This document shows positions 37,501 to 47,784 of a DNA stretch of 64,000 bases, in pieces. Numbering within the stretch: position 1 is the stretch's first letter; every line of letters starts with the position of its first letter. The stretch covers positions 744,001 through 808,000 of the forward strand of contig JABMLP010000008.1 of assembly GCA_013176395.1 (NCBI GenBank), given 5' to 3'. The notes under the pieces were generated by a model that was given only the letters and a program-made list of their open reading frames with translations, ran no database searches and was not told the origin of the DNA. Source of the DNA: Venturia oleaginea (taxonomy: Eukaryota; Ascomycota; Dothideomycetes; Venturiales; Venturiaceae). The position numbers were made by a program, and so were the translations under genes.

Positions 37501-37970
37501 GCTCCCCTGGTCCCCTCGCGCCGCGTAGCAGCCCCCGCTTATTCTACGGAGTGCCTGGACCGGGTATCCTGGGTCTGGGAACATTGTTACTTCAACCTTA
37601 ATGCACCTTCGCGAGGACATCACACCTATACATACAACACCGTCTCGGACACACAGGACAGTGCATCATCTACTCAACTCTAGGAGGCATCATTAGGCCC
37701 CTGAAATTCGGAATCAACTCCCTTGTCGCACGAAACAGCCAAAATGCAATGACTTGAGCCACGCCGTCCAGAATCACCCGCTGCGTGGAACAAGTCTACT
37801 GTGATACTGCTGTAAAATCTTCCGTACCCTTCTATGCACTCTGACGGATCATCGTCGGTATCAAAACTAGCGACCTTCCGAGCCGCCCTCTCCCCTCCTG
37901 AACCCTCGCTGTTCGAATCTCGGACCTTAGGCTAATATTCCATACACGAAAAAACTATCGACCCGGCCCA
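34551..37970. other. 3.4-kb gene-poor interval
   Basis: Several frames of 80-220 codons are present on both strands, but their translations are rich in Cys, Trp, Arg and Ser without order, typical of chance. Small tandem repeats occur: CTCCCAA-type units at about 35563-35590 and a doubled ATAAAATTGA near 37365. The possible 5' exon of the minus-strand gene at 33.0-34.6 kb would lie at the left edge. No mobile-element text recognised. Confidence 0.45.
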
Positions 37971-38903
37971 ATGGCAAGAAGCGGACTTGCATACGCCACG
38001 GTCGATGTCTTCACCAATGAAAAATTCGCAGGCAACCAGCTGGCCATTGTGGAAATTCCAAAGAGCGGGAGCATCCTCACGCAAGAGCAAAAACAAAGCA
38101 TAGCCAAAGAGTTTAACTATTCCGAGACGGTATTTGTGCTTGCTCAAGACGAGACCGAGAAGGAAAGCAATGAATGGGCCATCGACATCTTCACTTGTGA
38201 GGATGAACTCCCTTTTGCCGGCCACCCAGTGATTGGAACGGCTTGCTTTCTCCTCGGCCGCATCGAAACCAACGAACATATTATCAGAGGATCATTTCAT
38301 GCCAAGGCTGGTAGGATCGAATTGCTGTATGATGTCATCAAACGCACTGCAAAGGCAGGAATACCCCATAACGTTCGCATACATCAAGATTTTCTCCGAG
38401 ACACACAATTGCAAAAAATACAACCAAACATTGGACGTTTCCCTACCGTGTCGCCAATCGTTTCTATCGTCAAGGGTATGACGTTCGCTCTCATTGAACT
38501 GGACTCGCTAGACACGCTCACATTCGTCAATACTACGCCGTTTCCAATTGAGGCGAAGCTTGACAGTGGCTGGGACTCCTCGTTTATCGCATGCTATTTC
38601 TATGTCAAACTTGGGCACAGCGAAAAGGGGACGTTCCGCCTCAGAACGAGAATGATCGAAATGGGTGTAGGTGAGGATGCGGCAACGGGGTCAGCGGCGT
38701 GTACTTTGGCCTCGTTCCTGACAATCCAAGAGGGCAGAGACGAAAGTTACACAGCATACGACATTGTGCAGGGTGTAGAGATGGGACGACGCAGCGAGAT
38801 TGGGGTTGCTGTTAAGCTTGGCCCTAGCAGGGCTATTGAAAGTGTTCAACTCAGTGGCAGCTCTGTGCAGATGATGGAAGGATTTTTTTTGCTACAATCC
38901 TGA
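37971..38903 (+). CDS. PhzF-family isomerase-like protein
   Basis: Single-exon gene of 310 aa in the PhzF/DAP-epimerase fold family. The bacterial PhzF member isomerises a phenazine precursor, but fungal members have mostly unknown substrates. Motifs seen are an N-terminal TVDVFTNEKFAGNQLAIV, the FNYSETVF motif with the candidate catalytic glutamate at residue 52, PFAGHPVIGT at 81-90, and GEDAATGSAAC near residue 232. The length is normal for the family. No signal peptide or intron, and no phenazine or other secondary-metabolism cluster beside it, so a role in phenazine making should not be assumed. The region upstream for 3 kb is gene-poor. Confidence 0.9.
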   Translation: MARSGLAYATVDVFTNEKFAGNQLAIVEIPKSGSILTQEQKQSIAKEFNYSETVFVLAQDETEKESNEWAIDIFTCEDELPFAGHPVIGTACFLLGRIETNEHIIRGSFHAKAGRIELLYDVIKRTAKAGIPHNVRIHQDFLRDTQLQKIQPNIGRFPTVSPIVSIVKGMTFALIELDSLDTLTFVNTTPFPIEAKLDSGWDSSFIACYFYVKLGHSEKGTFRLRTRMIEMGVGEDAATGSAACTLASFLTIQEGRDESYTAYDIVQGVEMGRRSEIGVAVKLGPSRAIESVQLSGSSVQMMEGFFLLQS

Positions 38904-39054
38904 CTTGCGTATGCAATCAGATGAATCGACTCAGGTGTCGCTTGATATGTATAGGGTTTACATGTCAAGTACTTACACATGGGTACTCTCGCTTTTCTGC
39001 TCTGCAGAAAGACTGCAGAAGATTGCAATGTTGCACCACAGATCATCGTAGCGG

Positions 39055-39369
39055 TCAAGGTATTTGATGGTACCTGAAAGCATGGATGGGAAATATTTCT
39101 ACTATCCGTGACAAAGCACCTATCTCAATCGAAAATGGCTTGCAGGCGAAAAACGTGTGCCTGCATACGACTAATTGACCGCCTTCTGTTGGAGCGGCTG
39201 AGAGTGAAACGAGCACCGCGTAGAGTGAAGCTGGCGTGATGGATTGGGTTTCGGGCATTTTGTATCGTGCCGACGTTGAACCCTGAATTCCTTCTTCACG
39301 GTCGACACCTACGCCAACCTCGGACGTGAGGACGACCAAAACACCAATAACTGCAAGTTTCTTCATCAT
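39055..39369 (-). CDS. candidate small secreted protein (weak)
   Basis: From the double ATG at 39369 the frame encodes 104 aa starting MMKKLAVIGVLVVLTSEVGVG, a good signal peptide, followed by an acidic stretch (VDREEG) and two cysteines (VVCRHTFFACK). The second half is less protein-like, so the true 3' end could be spliced. Codon use in the first 60 codons resembles neighbouring genes. No family recognised. It may be a chance hydrophobic frame. Confidence 0.3.
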   Translation of the reverse strand: MMKKLAVIGVLVVLTSEVGVGVDREEGIQGSTSARYKMPETQSITPASLYAVLVSLSAAPTEGGQLVVCRHTFFACKPFSIEIGALSRIVEIFPIHAFRYHQIP

Positions 39370-40075
39370 GGCTGTGGCACGCTCCCCTGCAAGACGGCAT
39401 GCACCGGTTGATGGAACTTGCAGCAAAATAACCTCTCTCACCATGCTGCCTCCGATCCTTTCATCTCGAGTTGTCCACGGATGTTTCCACCACCTGTCAT
39501 CAACCAGTGAGAATCGCCATCATGAATCCATCGTAGAATCGGCCACATCTTTAGCCGCCAACCCTTGAGTCCTTCCAACGTGCGGGAAAAAAAAAATAGA
39601 TATGCTTCGTTCGGCTTCTTCACTTCCACAACAATCGAAGTTCCACACCACGTCTGAGGTCATGCATCAGCCAAACATCGCCAAAACAACACCAACCAAG
39701 CTTCACGATCTTCGAAACAAAACCACCTGGCACGTTCGAGGCCCCGGTTTACTAAACATCCTTCATTTTTTGAGGGCGTGGTATGCTTTGGACCATGTGC
39801 GCCAGGCACTGGTAAATCACGAAGTGGTAGGAGTCGCCAAGTTTGAGCTACATATTGATTGAGTACGCCCCAGGAAAAGTTTTGATGGCTGTATCTCCTG
39901 GTGAATCGAAGCAGTCCATTCTCTAGCAAGTCTACCTTTCTCTCTTTACATATACTTTAATCACTCCATACTGTTTGTGCTGGTCACTTCACTACTACTA
40001 CATCTCTCCATTCATCCTTTCATTTCAACAGTCTCTCTTTCAAGATCGCCCTTCATCATACTTACAATCGCCATA

Positions 40076-40949
40076 ATGCGTTTCACCAATCTTTTCTTCG
40101 GAGCCTCATTCCTTGGCCTTTCCTTGGCCAAGGCTCTGCCTGTTGCTTCTCCTTTTGAAGTCGACGATGTCCAACAAGCACAACCAGTGGCGTAAGTCAA
40201 CCTCATGCATTGCCCAGCATAAAACATCATCTCTCGTGTCCGCAATAACTGACATTCACAAAAGCAGGAGAGTCATCCAAGCAGGCCAAAATGCCCAACC
40301 ATTCCCTATCCTCGGCGTAAAAGCTCGCTTCGCCGACCCCGATGTCGAAGTCGTCTCCCGCGATCTCCTTGGTGACCTCGAAGGCCTTCTTGGTGGGAAG
40401 AAAGCAAAGAAAGCAAAGAAAGCAAAGAAGGCAGCAAAGAAGGCAAACAAACCCGCCGGAGCCGCAACAAACGGCACGACAGCTGCAGGCGCGGCCAAAC
40501 CGTCCGGAGCAGCAGCAAAACCCAATGCTGCTGGAAATCCAAATGCCGCGAAATCCAATGGCAATGGAACTGTGTCAGCCGCTGGAAAGCCAAATGCCGC
40601 GAATTCAAATGGCAATGGAACTGTGGCAGCCGCTGGAAACCCAAATGCCGCGAATTCAAACGGCAATGGAACTGCTGCCGCTGCTGCTGCTGGATCTGCT
40701 CAACCAACTGGAGCCGCCACCGCTGCAGGAAATGGTACTGCTGTAGCCGCAGCTGCTGGCAAGGGAAAGGGAAAGGGGAAGGGAAAGGGAAAGGGGAAGG
40801 GGAAGGGAAAGGGAAAGGGAAAGAAGGCGAAGAAAGCCGCAAAGGCTGCTGGCAATGCTGCCAAGAAGGCAAAGAAGGCGAAGAAAGCGAAGAAGGCTAA
40901 GAAGGCTGCGAAGAGGGAGCTTGTCACTTCTTTGGAACCATTCTTGTAG
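40076..40949 (+). CDS. secreted Lys/Ala/Gly-rich repeat protein
   Basis: Two exons, 40076-40191 and 40268-40949, joined across a 76-nt intron, give 265 aa. Residues 1-20 form a clear signal peptide (MRFTNLFFGASFLGLSLAKA). A short ordered-looking part follows to about residue 77 (FPILGVKARFADPDVEVVSR, then DLLGDLEGLLGG). The rest is low complexity: a KKAKKAKKAKKAAKKANK block, three 17-residue repeats of AGxPNAAxSNGNGTxxA at about 127-177 with potential N-glycosylation sites (NGT), about 11 Lys-Gly pairs at 204-226, another KKAKKAKK block, and a dibasic KR at 254-255 before the last ten residues ELVTSLEPFL. A Kex2-type protease could cut there. Function unknown; the strong positive charge suggests binding to wall polymers, DNA or membranes. 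The start ATG is the one that yields the signal peptide. Confidence 0.75.
40530..40682 (+). repeat. three tandem 51-bp units
   Basis: Units start at 40530, 40581 and 40632, each encoding a 17-residue module AGxPNAAxSNGNGTxxA of the secreted repeat protein. Copies differ mainly at the third residue (N/K/N) and near the end. Confidence 0.9.
40761..40823 (+). repeat. GGGAAA/GGGGAA hexanucleotide repeat
   Basis: Purine-only repeat of AAGGGA and AAGGGG units encoding the Lys-Gly run of the secreted protein. Likely length-variable by slippage. Confidence 0.9.
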
Positions 40950-41708
40950 ACGTTCTCTTGTGCAGTGGTGGAAAACTCGGTTTTGGTATTGAGTGCGTAT
41001 AGAAGACTCGAAATTAGATCAGGTATCATGATACTAAATCTTCATATCCCTCACTTTATAAGGTTGTGTTACAGCAGTCAGACCTATTCATTGATCTCCT
41101 GCCTTCTGAAAAAATTGCCATCACAGCGATCATGGTCAATCCATATCTACTTCACATTTGGCAAGTCAAGCTAATCTCGTCGAGTACATTGCCTCACCAA
41201 AGGCTCACTACACCGAGAATTATGGCCGCGATGCAGAATTGAGCCGCCAGGAATTCAGCGATCGCGAATCAAAGTGATGGGGAAAAAACCACCGGATAAA
41301 ACTCAAGGGGCGATGTAAATGATATGGCATTGACTCGACTGAGAGATCGATTTCAAGTCCCAGATCTGGGAGAGCATACGCAACATACCTAGCAAGACAG
41401 TTGGTCATCACGAGCATGAAATCTACGAACCAAACATGACGTTGACAAGTTCACAAACACGGTGCCATAAGGTTTGATCCACCTCATGAAGGGCTCCCGC
41501 GACGATTGCGATGCCAAAGATAGAAGGTCGGAGAACTTGAATATGTTCCTTTTGATATCCCCTTGAGATCAGGGGCTTCGATATCAAGCAGTGTCTCATC
41601 AGTCATTTCCCTATCCAGGGGGAAGATGCCAGAGAATTGCTGAGGTCTTGAAGATAAGAGATACGAATGATGTTGAACAGGATCTCAGATATGCCAGTGT
41701 CGCAATGT
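40950..41708. other. intergenic, nothing recognised
   Basis: 3' flanks of the secreted repeat gene (plus) and the acyl-CoA synthetase pseudogene (minus). Only short frames. Confidence 0.45.
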
Positions 41709-43570
41709 CTACAGCTTCGCCCTGTCCTCACTCTTCAAATTTGCTCTCCAGATCTGTACTTCAGGTATCCTCTCATAGCCCTTAGGGAAATACTTCGCGC
41801 CCAACACCTTCTTCAAGATCTTCCCACTGCCCGTTTTCGGCAACTCCCTCTCTACAATCCTGAGAAGAGTGAGCATTTTATATCCTGCCAGTCTTGTCCT
41901 CAAGTCCTCCCTCAGCCCCTCAATTGTCAGTCCTTCCCCAATGTCCGGCCCACCAAAAGCCTCAGGATGCAACGTCAATATAGCACCAAACTCTTTGTCC
42001 AAATTCTTCATCTTGAACACCAACCACGATGGCCTCGGCTATGTATGGGAGGGCGAGAAGTTCGCGTTCTATGTCTAAAGCCGAGATCTTAAAGCCACCA
42101 GATTTGATATGTCTTGGGAGGCCCGGCCGAGTATGAAGTAGTGGTTCCCTTCGCGTCGGGCGATGTCGCCGGTTTTGAAGCAGCCTTCTGCGTTGTGGGC
42201 TTTCGCTGTTGCTTCGGGATCGCGGAGGTATTTGGCGAACATGTGCTAGGGCAAATGTCAGTGGTGGAATATAGGGAATGGAAAGGAAGCATACCGAGTT
42301 GCGCACAAGAACCTCACCCTCGTCTCCATTGGAAAGCTTGACATCGTAGCCTGGTACTCTTTGTCCAATAGAGCCGTCCGGAACATCTGTAGCACCCATC
42401 TGGACCTTGAAGATGGCTCCAAATTCCGTGCCTCCGTACCGCTGCACTATCCTCTCCTGCATCAACTCTGTCCAAAACTCTGCAATTGGATGCGGCAACG
42501 CAGAAGTACCGCAAAGAACAGCACGGAATTGCCTGGCACCAAGGATATACTCATTGACTCTTTCGGGCGGTAACTTGCTGAGAATTTGTTGATAGTGCCT
42601 CCGCATTCTAATGTAAATTGTCGGGACCCCAGAGAAGAATGTGAGACGTCTTTGAGGGTTTACAATACCTTCCCGCCAGCGCTCCCACATCCAGACTTCA
42701 TCGAAGCCGCCTGAACGAAATTCTATTGTTGCGCCGGCCATGAGAAGAGGGAAGAACATGATACCAATTCCTGTTGCGTAGTGAACGGGTAGACAGTGTA
42801 GCAGTGTATCGTCCAGTCCTATGCCATAGTGCTCTGCAGTTTGTAGCGCAAAGTCGTGCGTAAATGCCCTTCTCATAACTGCTCCCTTTGGTGGGCCTGT
42901 TGTCCCTGATGTAAAGATCACAACGCCTTGCGCATTGTCGTCCATGTAACGATCTGATGAGATGTATATGTCGGCGGAGGAAAGAGGCTCGGCACCGATT
43001 GATGGCTTGATTGGTATGCATTTGAAGTCTTTATTCGTCGAGAGGTTGAGATGTCTTTGTAGTCCCATACCCAAATTCAACGCACTTTCAGCGGCTAACA
43101 CAGCGACTGCCTGGGCTTTATTGACGAAGTATGAAGCTTCTTCTACTGGCAGGACCGTAGTCATGGGTACGACGGCTGCCCCTGTCGCCAGAACTGCGAA
43201 TACACCAATAGTAAATTCATAGCCTCCTGGCGCAAGAACTGCGATGTATATCTCTTCTCCTTTCCGTATTGCCTCTACAGTCTGAGGAGAGAGCATATCC
43301 AGTATTCGTTCTCAAAAATGCAGGACATCGGTAAGGAGTTCCAGGTACGTTCGTTCGATATTTGCTCTGACATCGCGTATAGCAACCTTGGGAGGTTTTC
43401 GATGCGCCAACCTCAGCAACTTCGTGAATAATGGCTTTGCACACGATCAGCATCTTCGCACAGACATTTCGATTCACAATCATAGAAAGCAAACTCACCA
43501 TGCAAGGAAGAACATTTCTCCCATCATGTTGTGGTGCAAACTTTGTCCGATCCCAAGTTTCGACAACCAT
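41709..43570 (-). pseudogene. AMP-dependent acyl-CoA synthetase, disabled
   Basis: Member of the ANL adenylate-forming family, resembling the ACSF3/malonyl-CoA synthetase type. Exons can be traced at 43570-43499, 43434-42295 and 42245-41709, with introns of 64 and 49 nt. Motifs present are the P-loop TSGTTGPPKGAVMR, YGGTEFGAIF, the hinge region KTGDIARREGNHYF, KSGGFKISALDIERELL, and the lysine motif PKTGSGKILKK. Three lesions break it: an in-frame TGA at 43314-43312 between VLHF and ERILD; a missing base near 42107-42112, where GRAS-QDI should run on into IKSGG; and an extra T in the A/T run at 41988-41990, between GQRV and GAILTL. The two shifts cancel, so the 3' frame is again that of the start. 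Surrounding codons stay conserved, implying recent decay or assembly errors. Confidence 0.8.
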
Positions 43571-44221
43571 GTCGTATCTCAGCCACCATTCGTGACAACA
43601 GCTTTTCCTGCCCAATTGATATCATACTGGCTTCCAGAGCAGGTAGTCACTTGCCCCTCGGTGCTATTGCACGACTCAGTATCGATCCCGCAATACAAAT
43701 CGGGAAAGCAAAGGCATCGGCGTAATTTGCCGAGAGCAGGAGATTCTCGGCAATTGAGTACCTACAGATGTACGTAAGTAAGGCTAGGGTAGACAACTAG
43801 AGAATGGTCATCGTCGAGATTGGATGGCATGTGGGTGCGGGAATTGAGGTTGGTGGTGTTGAGATCCAGGTTTACATGGACAAGCATTGATAATTACTAC
43901 ATTGGGATATCCCGTGATATCATCTCGAAAGAACTACTACTACAACCTCGCTGTCACTCGAGGCCGAATCGGTTAGATCTAGTCGGCCTGGCAGTGTAAT
44001 AGATCATCGTAGAAAACATGAAGAACAATTAGACGACGACAAAGACAATCGTTGTGGTAGCAATGACACCCAAAATCAAGAAGAGCGAAGATCGAAATAG
44101 ATATAGGCCACCAACTCCAAGGACATGAAGAGAGGAAGCCTGGACTTGTTGTGTACCAACGCGACTTTCAAATAGGGGGATTCAAGAATAGCTCTGTAGT
44201 TGGTACACTGACTAGTTGGAG
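43571..44221. other. intergenic, nothing recognised
   Basis: Upstream of the minus-strand pseudogene; would hold its promoter. No coding text, repeat or RNA gene seen. Confidence 0.4.
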
Positions 44222-44437
44222 ATGGCGACCGTTCTGCTGCACCATTCGACTTCGGAGCTTCACGAATTCTTCGAGTATGGGAGCATTGCTTTCAATCTTG
44301 AGCCCATCCCACTATGGACCAAGAAGCTTGATCAATTTACTGACGCCTCGGACAAAGCCCTTCTTCCCATCATTTCTAAATTGATAAACGAAGAAGAAAC
44401 CATCGCCAGGAGAGTGATGTCTGTAGTCGATATGTAA
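44222..44437 (+). CDS. small ORF, 71 aa (weak)
   Basis: Short frame starting MATVLLHHSTSELHEFFEYG and continuing with helical-looking text (WTKKLDQFTDASDKALLPII). It has a reasonable amino-acid balance, no signal peptide and no known motif. It lies 255 bp before DPH7 on the same strand and could be an independent small gene or chance. Confidence 0.3.
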   Translation: MATVLLHHSTSELHEFFEYGSIAFNLEPIPLWTKKLDQFTDASDKALLPIISKLINEEETIARRVMSVVDM

Positions 44438-44691
44438 TTGACGCAAAGTTTACCAGCCATTTAAGCCCTACTCAACTGCTCATACTCGAATGTCCCATTT
44501 CCTGTGCTCAACAACCTCTTTCTCCCGTAAGTGGCTAGTTCATGGAAGAGGTACTTGCTACCTCAAACAAATAATTGTTTAATAATAACCCAATTTAGCA
44601 TAGCTATCACCCAAAACTGGCTAATCACAGGCACTGTTGTAATTCATGAACAAATCCAAAGCCTCCATCCAATATCACAAAAAGAATCGAC

Positions 44692-45998
44692 ATGAGTAAG
44701 ACATTGCCCCAGAAGATAAAATCCATCGACACGTTATTCCTCGACATCCCCCCAAGCTGTATCGAATTTTGGGACCTCCGCCCCGAATACTTCGTACTGG
44801 GAACATATTTTCTCCACGAGCCGGAAGAAAATGAGCGAGGAGATACCCAAGAACAGAACCCATCAGACGAGATCATATCTACACATAAACCCCAAGAACG
44901 AACAGGCAATTTAATCCTATGCAAACTCAACGAAAATAAAATCGATATCGTCGATACTTGCGTAACAGACTATGCCATTCTTGATCTCCATTTCGCGTAC
45001 GATAACAATGGCGATGGAAAGAAACAAACAAATATTTTCTGGACAGCAAATTCCACCGGTTCAATTGCAGCGTATAAGATAGTGTTTTCTGGGTTGACAG
45101 GAAGACCGACTATCGAGCGAAAATCACTTTGTCAACTCTATCCGGAAGAAATTCTTGTTCTTTCGTTCTGCTGGCATCCTAGTGATTCGACTTTGATGTC
45201 CACGACGCTATCGAATGGGGAGGTTCACGTTCTGCGAAAAACATTGGCAAGCAATGATGGGAGGACAACTTGGGAGGAGAGCGCGCAGAACCTAGCAGCC
45301 CACGAATTAGAGGCATGGATGTCTTGTTTCTCGTCCATGGGGGAGGATCTGATATTCTCCGGAGGCGACGATGCAGTATTACAATTTACAAACACTCCCA
45401 CCGAATTCCAGGTTGAACAAGATCAAGAACAAGAACAAGGTCACGAAACCGGCATGTCCCTCTGAACCAACCAAACTCCTTATTAAAAACCATTGACTAA
45501 CGCCTCCCACTAGAATCACATGAACCCTTCTTGCCTCGCAAACTCCCCAGAAAATTCCACAACGCAGGGATAACAGCCATCCTCCCCCTTCAGCAATCCC
45601 TCCTCCTAACAGGCTCCTACGACGACCACATCCGCCTCATCCGCACGCACCCACGCCCTTCCATCATCACAGAATTAAATCTCGACGGCGGTGTCTGGCG
45701 TCTGAAACTCCTCTCTTCAAATGAAGAAGAAGAAGCGAGGACTTACGATATACTAGCAAGTTGCATGCACGCGGGAACTCGAATAGTGCGATTAGTGATG
45801 GCAGGATCCGAGGGGCCGAGGTTGGAAGTGCTGGCTACGTTTGAGGAGAACGAGAGTATGAATTATGGGAGTGATTTTCAACCTAGGAGGGAGGATAGGC
45901 AGGACGGGGCGCGTGAATTTACGGTGATATCGACGAGTTTTTATGATAAGAGGCTTTGTTTATGGAGGTTTCGGGAGCAGGGTGGAGGAGGAGGCTGA
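44692..45998 (+). CDS. DPH7: diphthine methyltransferase (methylesterase), WD40
   Basis: Removes the methyl ester from the methylated diphthine intermediate on elongation factor 2 so that Dph6 can amidate it, completing diphthamide. Two exons, 44692-45439 and 45514-45998, give 410 aa. The 74-nt intron has donor GTCACG, a TGACTAAC branch point and acceptor TAG. WD40-type blades are visible: FSGGDDAVLQF before the intron, LLLTGSYDDHIRLIRTH after it, then LNLDGGVWRLK, CMHAGTRIVRL, ENESMNYGSDFQ and STSFYDKRLCLWRF. These match the order of conserved segments in the Dph7/Rrt2 family. A Gln/Glu-rich loop sits at the exon junction and the C-terminus ends in a short Gly run. It converges on the short-chain dehydrogenase gene, 367 bp apart. 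Confidence 0.9.
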
Positions 45999-46365
45999 GG
46001 ATTGAAGGGTTGAGAAAGCTACTAGACTAGGTCGCAGGAGTCGATTGCAAATCCAAAAAGCAACAGCTTTGATGTCGATACTGATTGGGGCTATTTGGTC
46101 ACAATCGAGGTCGCAGTACATCCGAAGGGTGGGCTTGACATGGCGTACCGCACCAGCGAGTCATGCCTGTTGCCATGGACAGGACGCCCGCCTGTGTATG
46201 GAATTCGTCTTGGTCTGGGCATAAGGTGAGTTTCAAAAATAGCCTAGTGTCCTGCCCATGGCAGTAGGGATGATTTTGCTTGAACAGACCCGAGCCATCT
46301 ACATGTCCTACCAAAGATAGGATTTGAACACTAGAATGAAATGAAAAATTGTCCATTTCCGCATA

Positions 46366-47784
46366 CTAAGTGTTAGTAACATCGCCGGAATTCTGCACTT
46401 CCTCGAATGCGCTCTCCTCCATCTTCCTTGCCGAATCGTCGACAGCCTGTACCTCCTCAAAGGCACTCTCTTCCAATCCCTTGGCCGTTTCTTTCACATT
46501 CCCCACTACTTCCTTCGCCTTGTCTCCTACCCTTCCACCAACTTCCTTAGCCTTCTCACCAGCCAGCTCCGCCTTCTCCTTAGCAAGCTTGCCCAACTCA
46601 GAGGGCTGCAAAACCTGTCGTCCATTCCACGCTCTCATCTTCTTCCTGGTGTTCTTACGGATCCTCCCCTGCATGAATATAGGCCACCCAGCCAACCCAC
46701 TGATAAGGGAATTGCTCTTGGGAAGACAAATATGATCACTCCTCCCCTTCAACACAGCCTTCACAATGGCCTCTGCCACCGTCTCGGGATCAAGAGGGTA
46801 CTCTACGAATCCATCTCCCTTGTTGAATCCCTCGAAGAGAGCGGTTTTGGTATATCCCTGGCACACCACCACAGTTCGAATCTTGGGAGCTTCGAAGACA
46901 GTGGCGATTTCAGCTTGGAGACCTTCGTGGAAGGTGAGGGCGGCGGCTTTGGAGGCAGCGTAATCGACCAGTTTTGGAGCAGTGACGTAGGCCGCTAGAC
47001 TGGCTACCGTGATGATCATGCCGTGGTTCTTTGCAACCATATCGGGGAGGAATTCGCGGGCGAGTTGGTAGTGGCACATGGAGTTGATCTGAAAGGTGAG
47101 ACGGAGGTCATTATCCGTCGTCTCGAGGATATTCTTCCCCCGAGCAAATCCAGCATTATTGATCAGGACGGTAGGATTTCCAACAGCGGATTTGACTTCG
47201 GCGCATGTCGCACGGATGGCATCAGGGTTCGCCAAATCGCAATGGAAGTAGTGAATGTTTGGTGGTGCTACACCGCAAAGTTATTAGCCGTCTGCAACTC
47301 CAAAGAGCTGGCTTGATTGATAGCCAGGAACACACAACATACCAGTATACTTGGGCGGTTGGATATCCAGAACCACAACTTTAATCCCCCTCTCTGCCAA
47401 CAGCATGACAGCTTTCATGCCAATGCCATCGCTGCCTCCAGTAACAACCACGATCTCCTTGTTCCAATCATACGTATCTGAAACCCAGTTGTTACTGACA
47501 CCCTGATCAAGGAAGTGCTTCACCCTGAGTGCAACACCAGCATAGACGGCACGAAGCAGCCATTTTGCCAGTCCGGGATTCTTCGAGGCGATATCGCGGC
47601 CATGTGCTGTATAAAGTGAAGCGAGATATAGAAGAAGAGATTTGCGTGGATCGAGAGCGGTGTGTTTGATGAGGGAGAGGATGGTATCGAAAGTGAAGCC
47701 TGGGCGAGGTTAGTTTTGGCAGGATGGCAGGTGTTGACAGTATTTACCTTCGCGGCCGATAGCCCAGTCGCTTCGAAGTGGCAT
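46366..47784 (-). CDS. short-chain dehydrogenase with LEA-like tail
   Basis: NAD(P)-dependent oxidoreductase of the classical SDR fold, closest in build to the membrane-bound or lipid-droplet retinol/17-beta-hydroxysteroid dehydrogenases. Three exons: 47784-47748, 47699-47343 and 47267-46366; introns of 48 and 75 nt; 431 aa. A hydrophobic segment near residues 33-43 and another at 58-70 may anchor it. The cofactor motif TGGSDGIG is at 99-106, NNAG at 168-171, catalytic Ser at 221, and YAASK with Tyr234 and Lys238. After the enzyme domain, residues about 353-425 form an Ala/Lys/Glu-rich amphipathic tail (KLAKEKAELAGEKAKEVGG, DKAKEVVGNVKETAKG) like late-embryogenesis-abundant proteins, ending in two copies of MEESAFEEVQ or LEESAFEEVQ. 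The substrate is unknown; the tail may bind membranes or lipid droplets. Confidence 0.88.

Noticed and set aside
37905..37935. GTTCGAATC resembling a tRNA B box
   Set aside because: No matching A box or cloverleaf stems could be drawn around it.
37971..38903. PhzF gene as sign of a phenazine cluster
   Set aside because: No other phenazine or secondary-metabolism genes are nearby, and PhzF-fold proteins are widespread with other roles.
40256..41029. Minus-strand frames with Pro-Phe and Ala-Phe repeats opposite the secreted Lys-rich protein
   Set aside because: Exact complements of the KG and AKK repeats. The plus frame has a signal peptide, a proper intron and a start.
43269..43350. A 45-nt intron hiding the stop codon in the synthetase
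   Set aside because: A GTCCTG donor and CTCAG acceptor would remove the TGA in frame, but the donor is poor and the removed residues match a conserved family segment. The other two lesions would remain.
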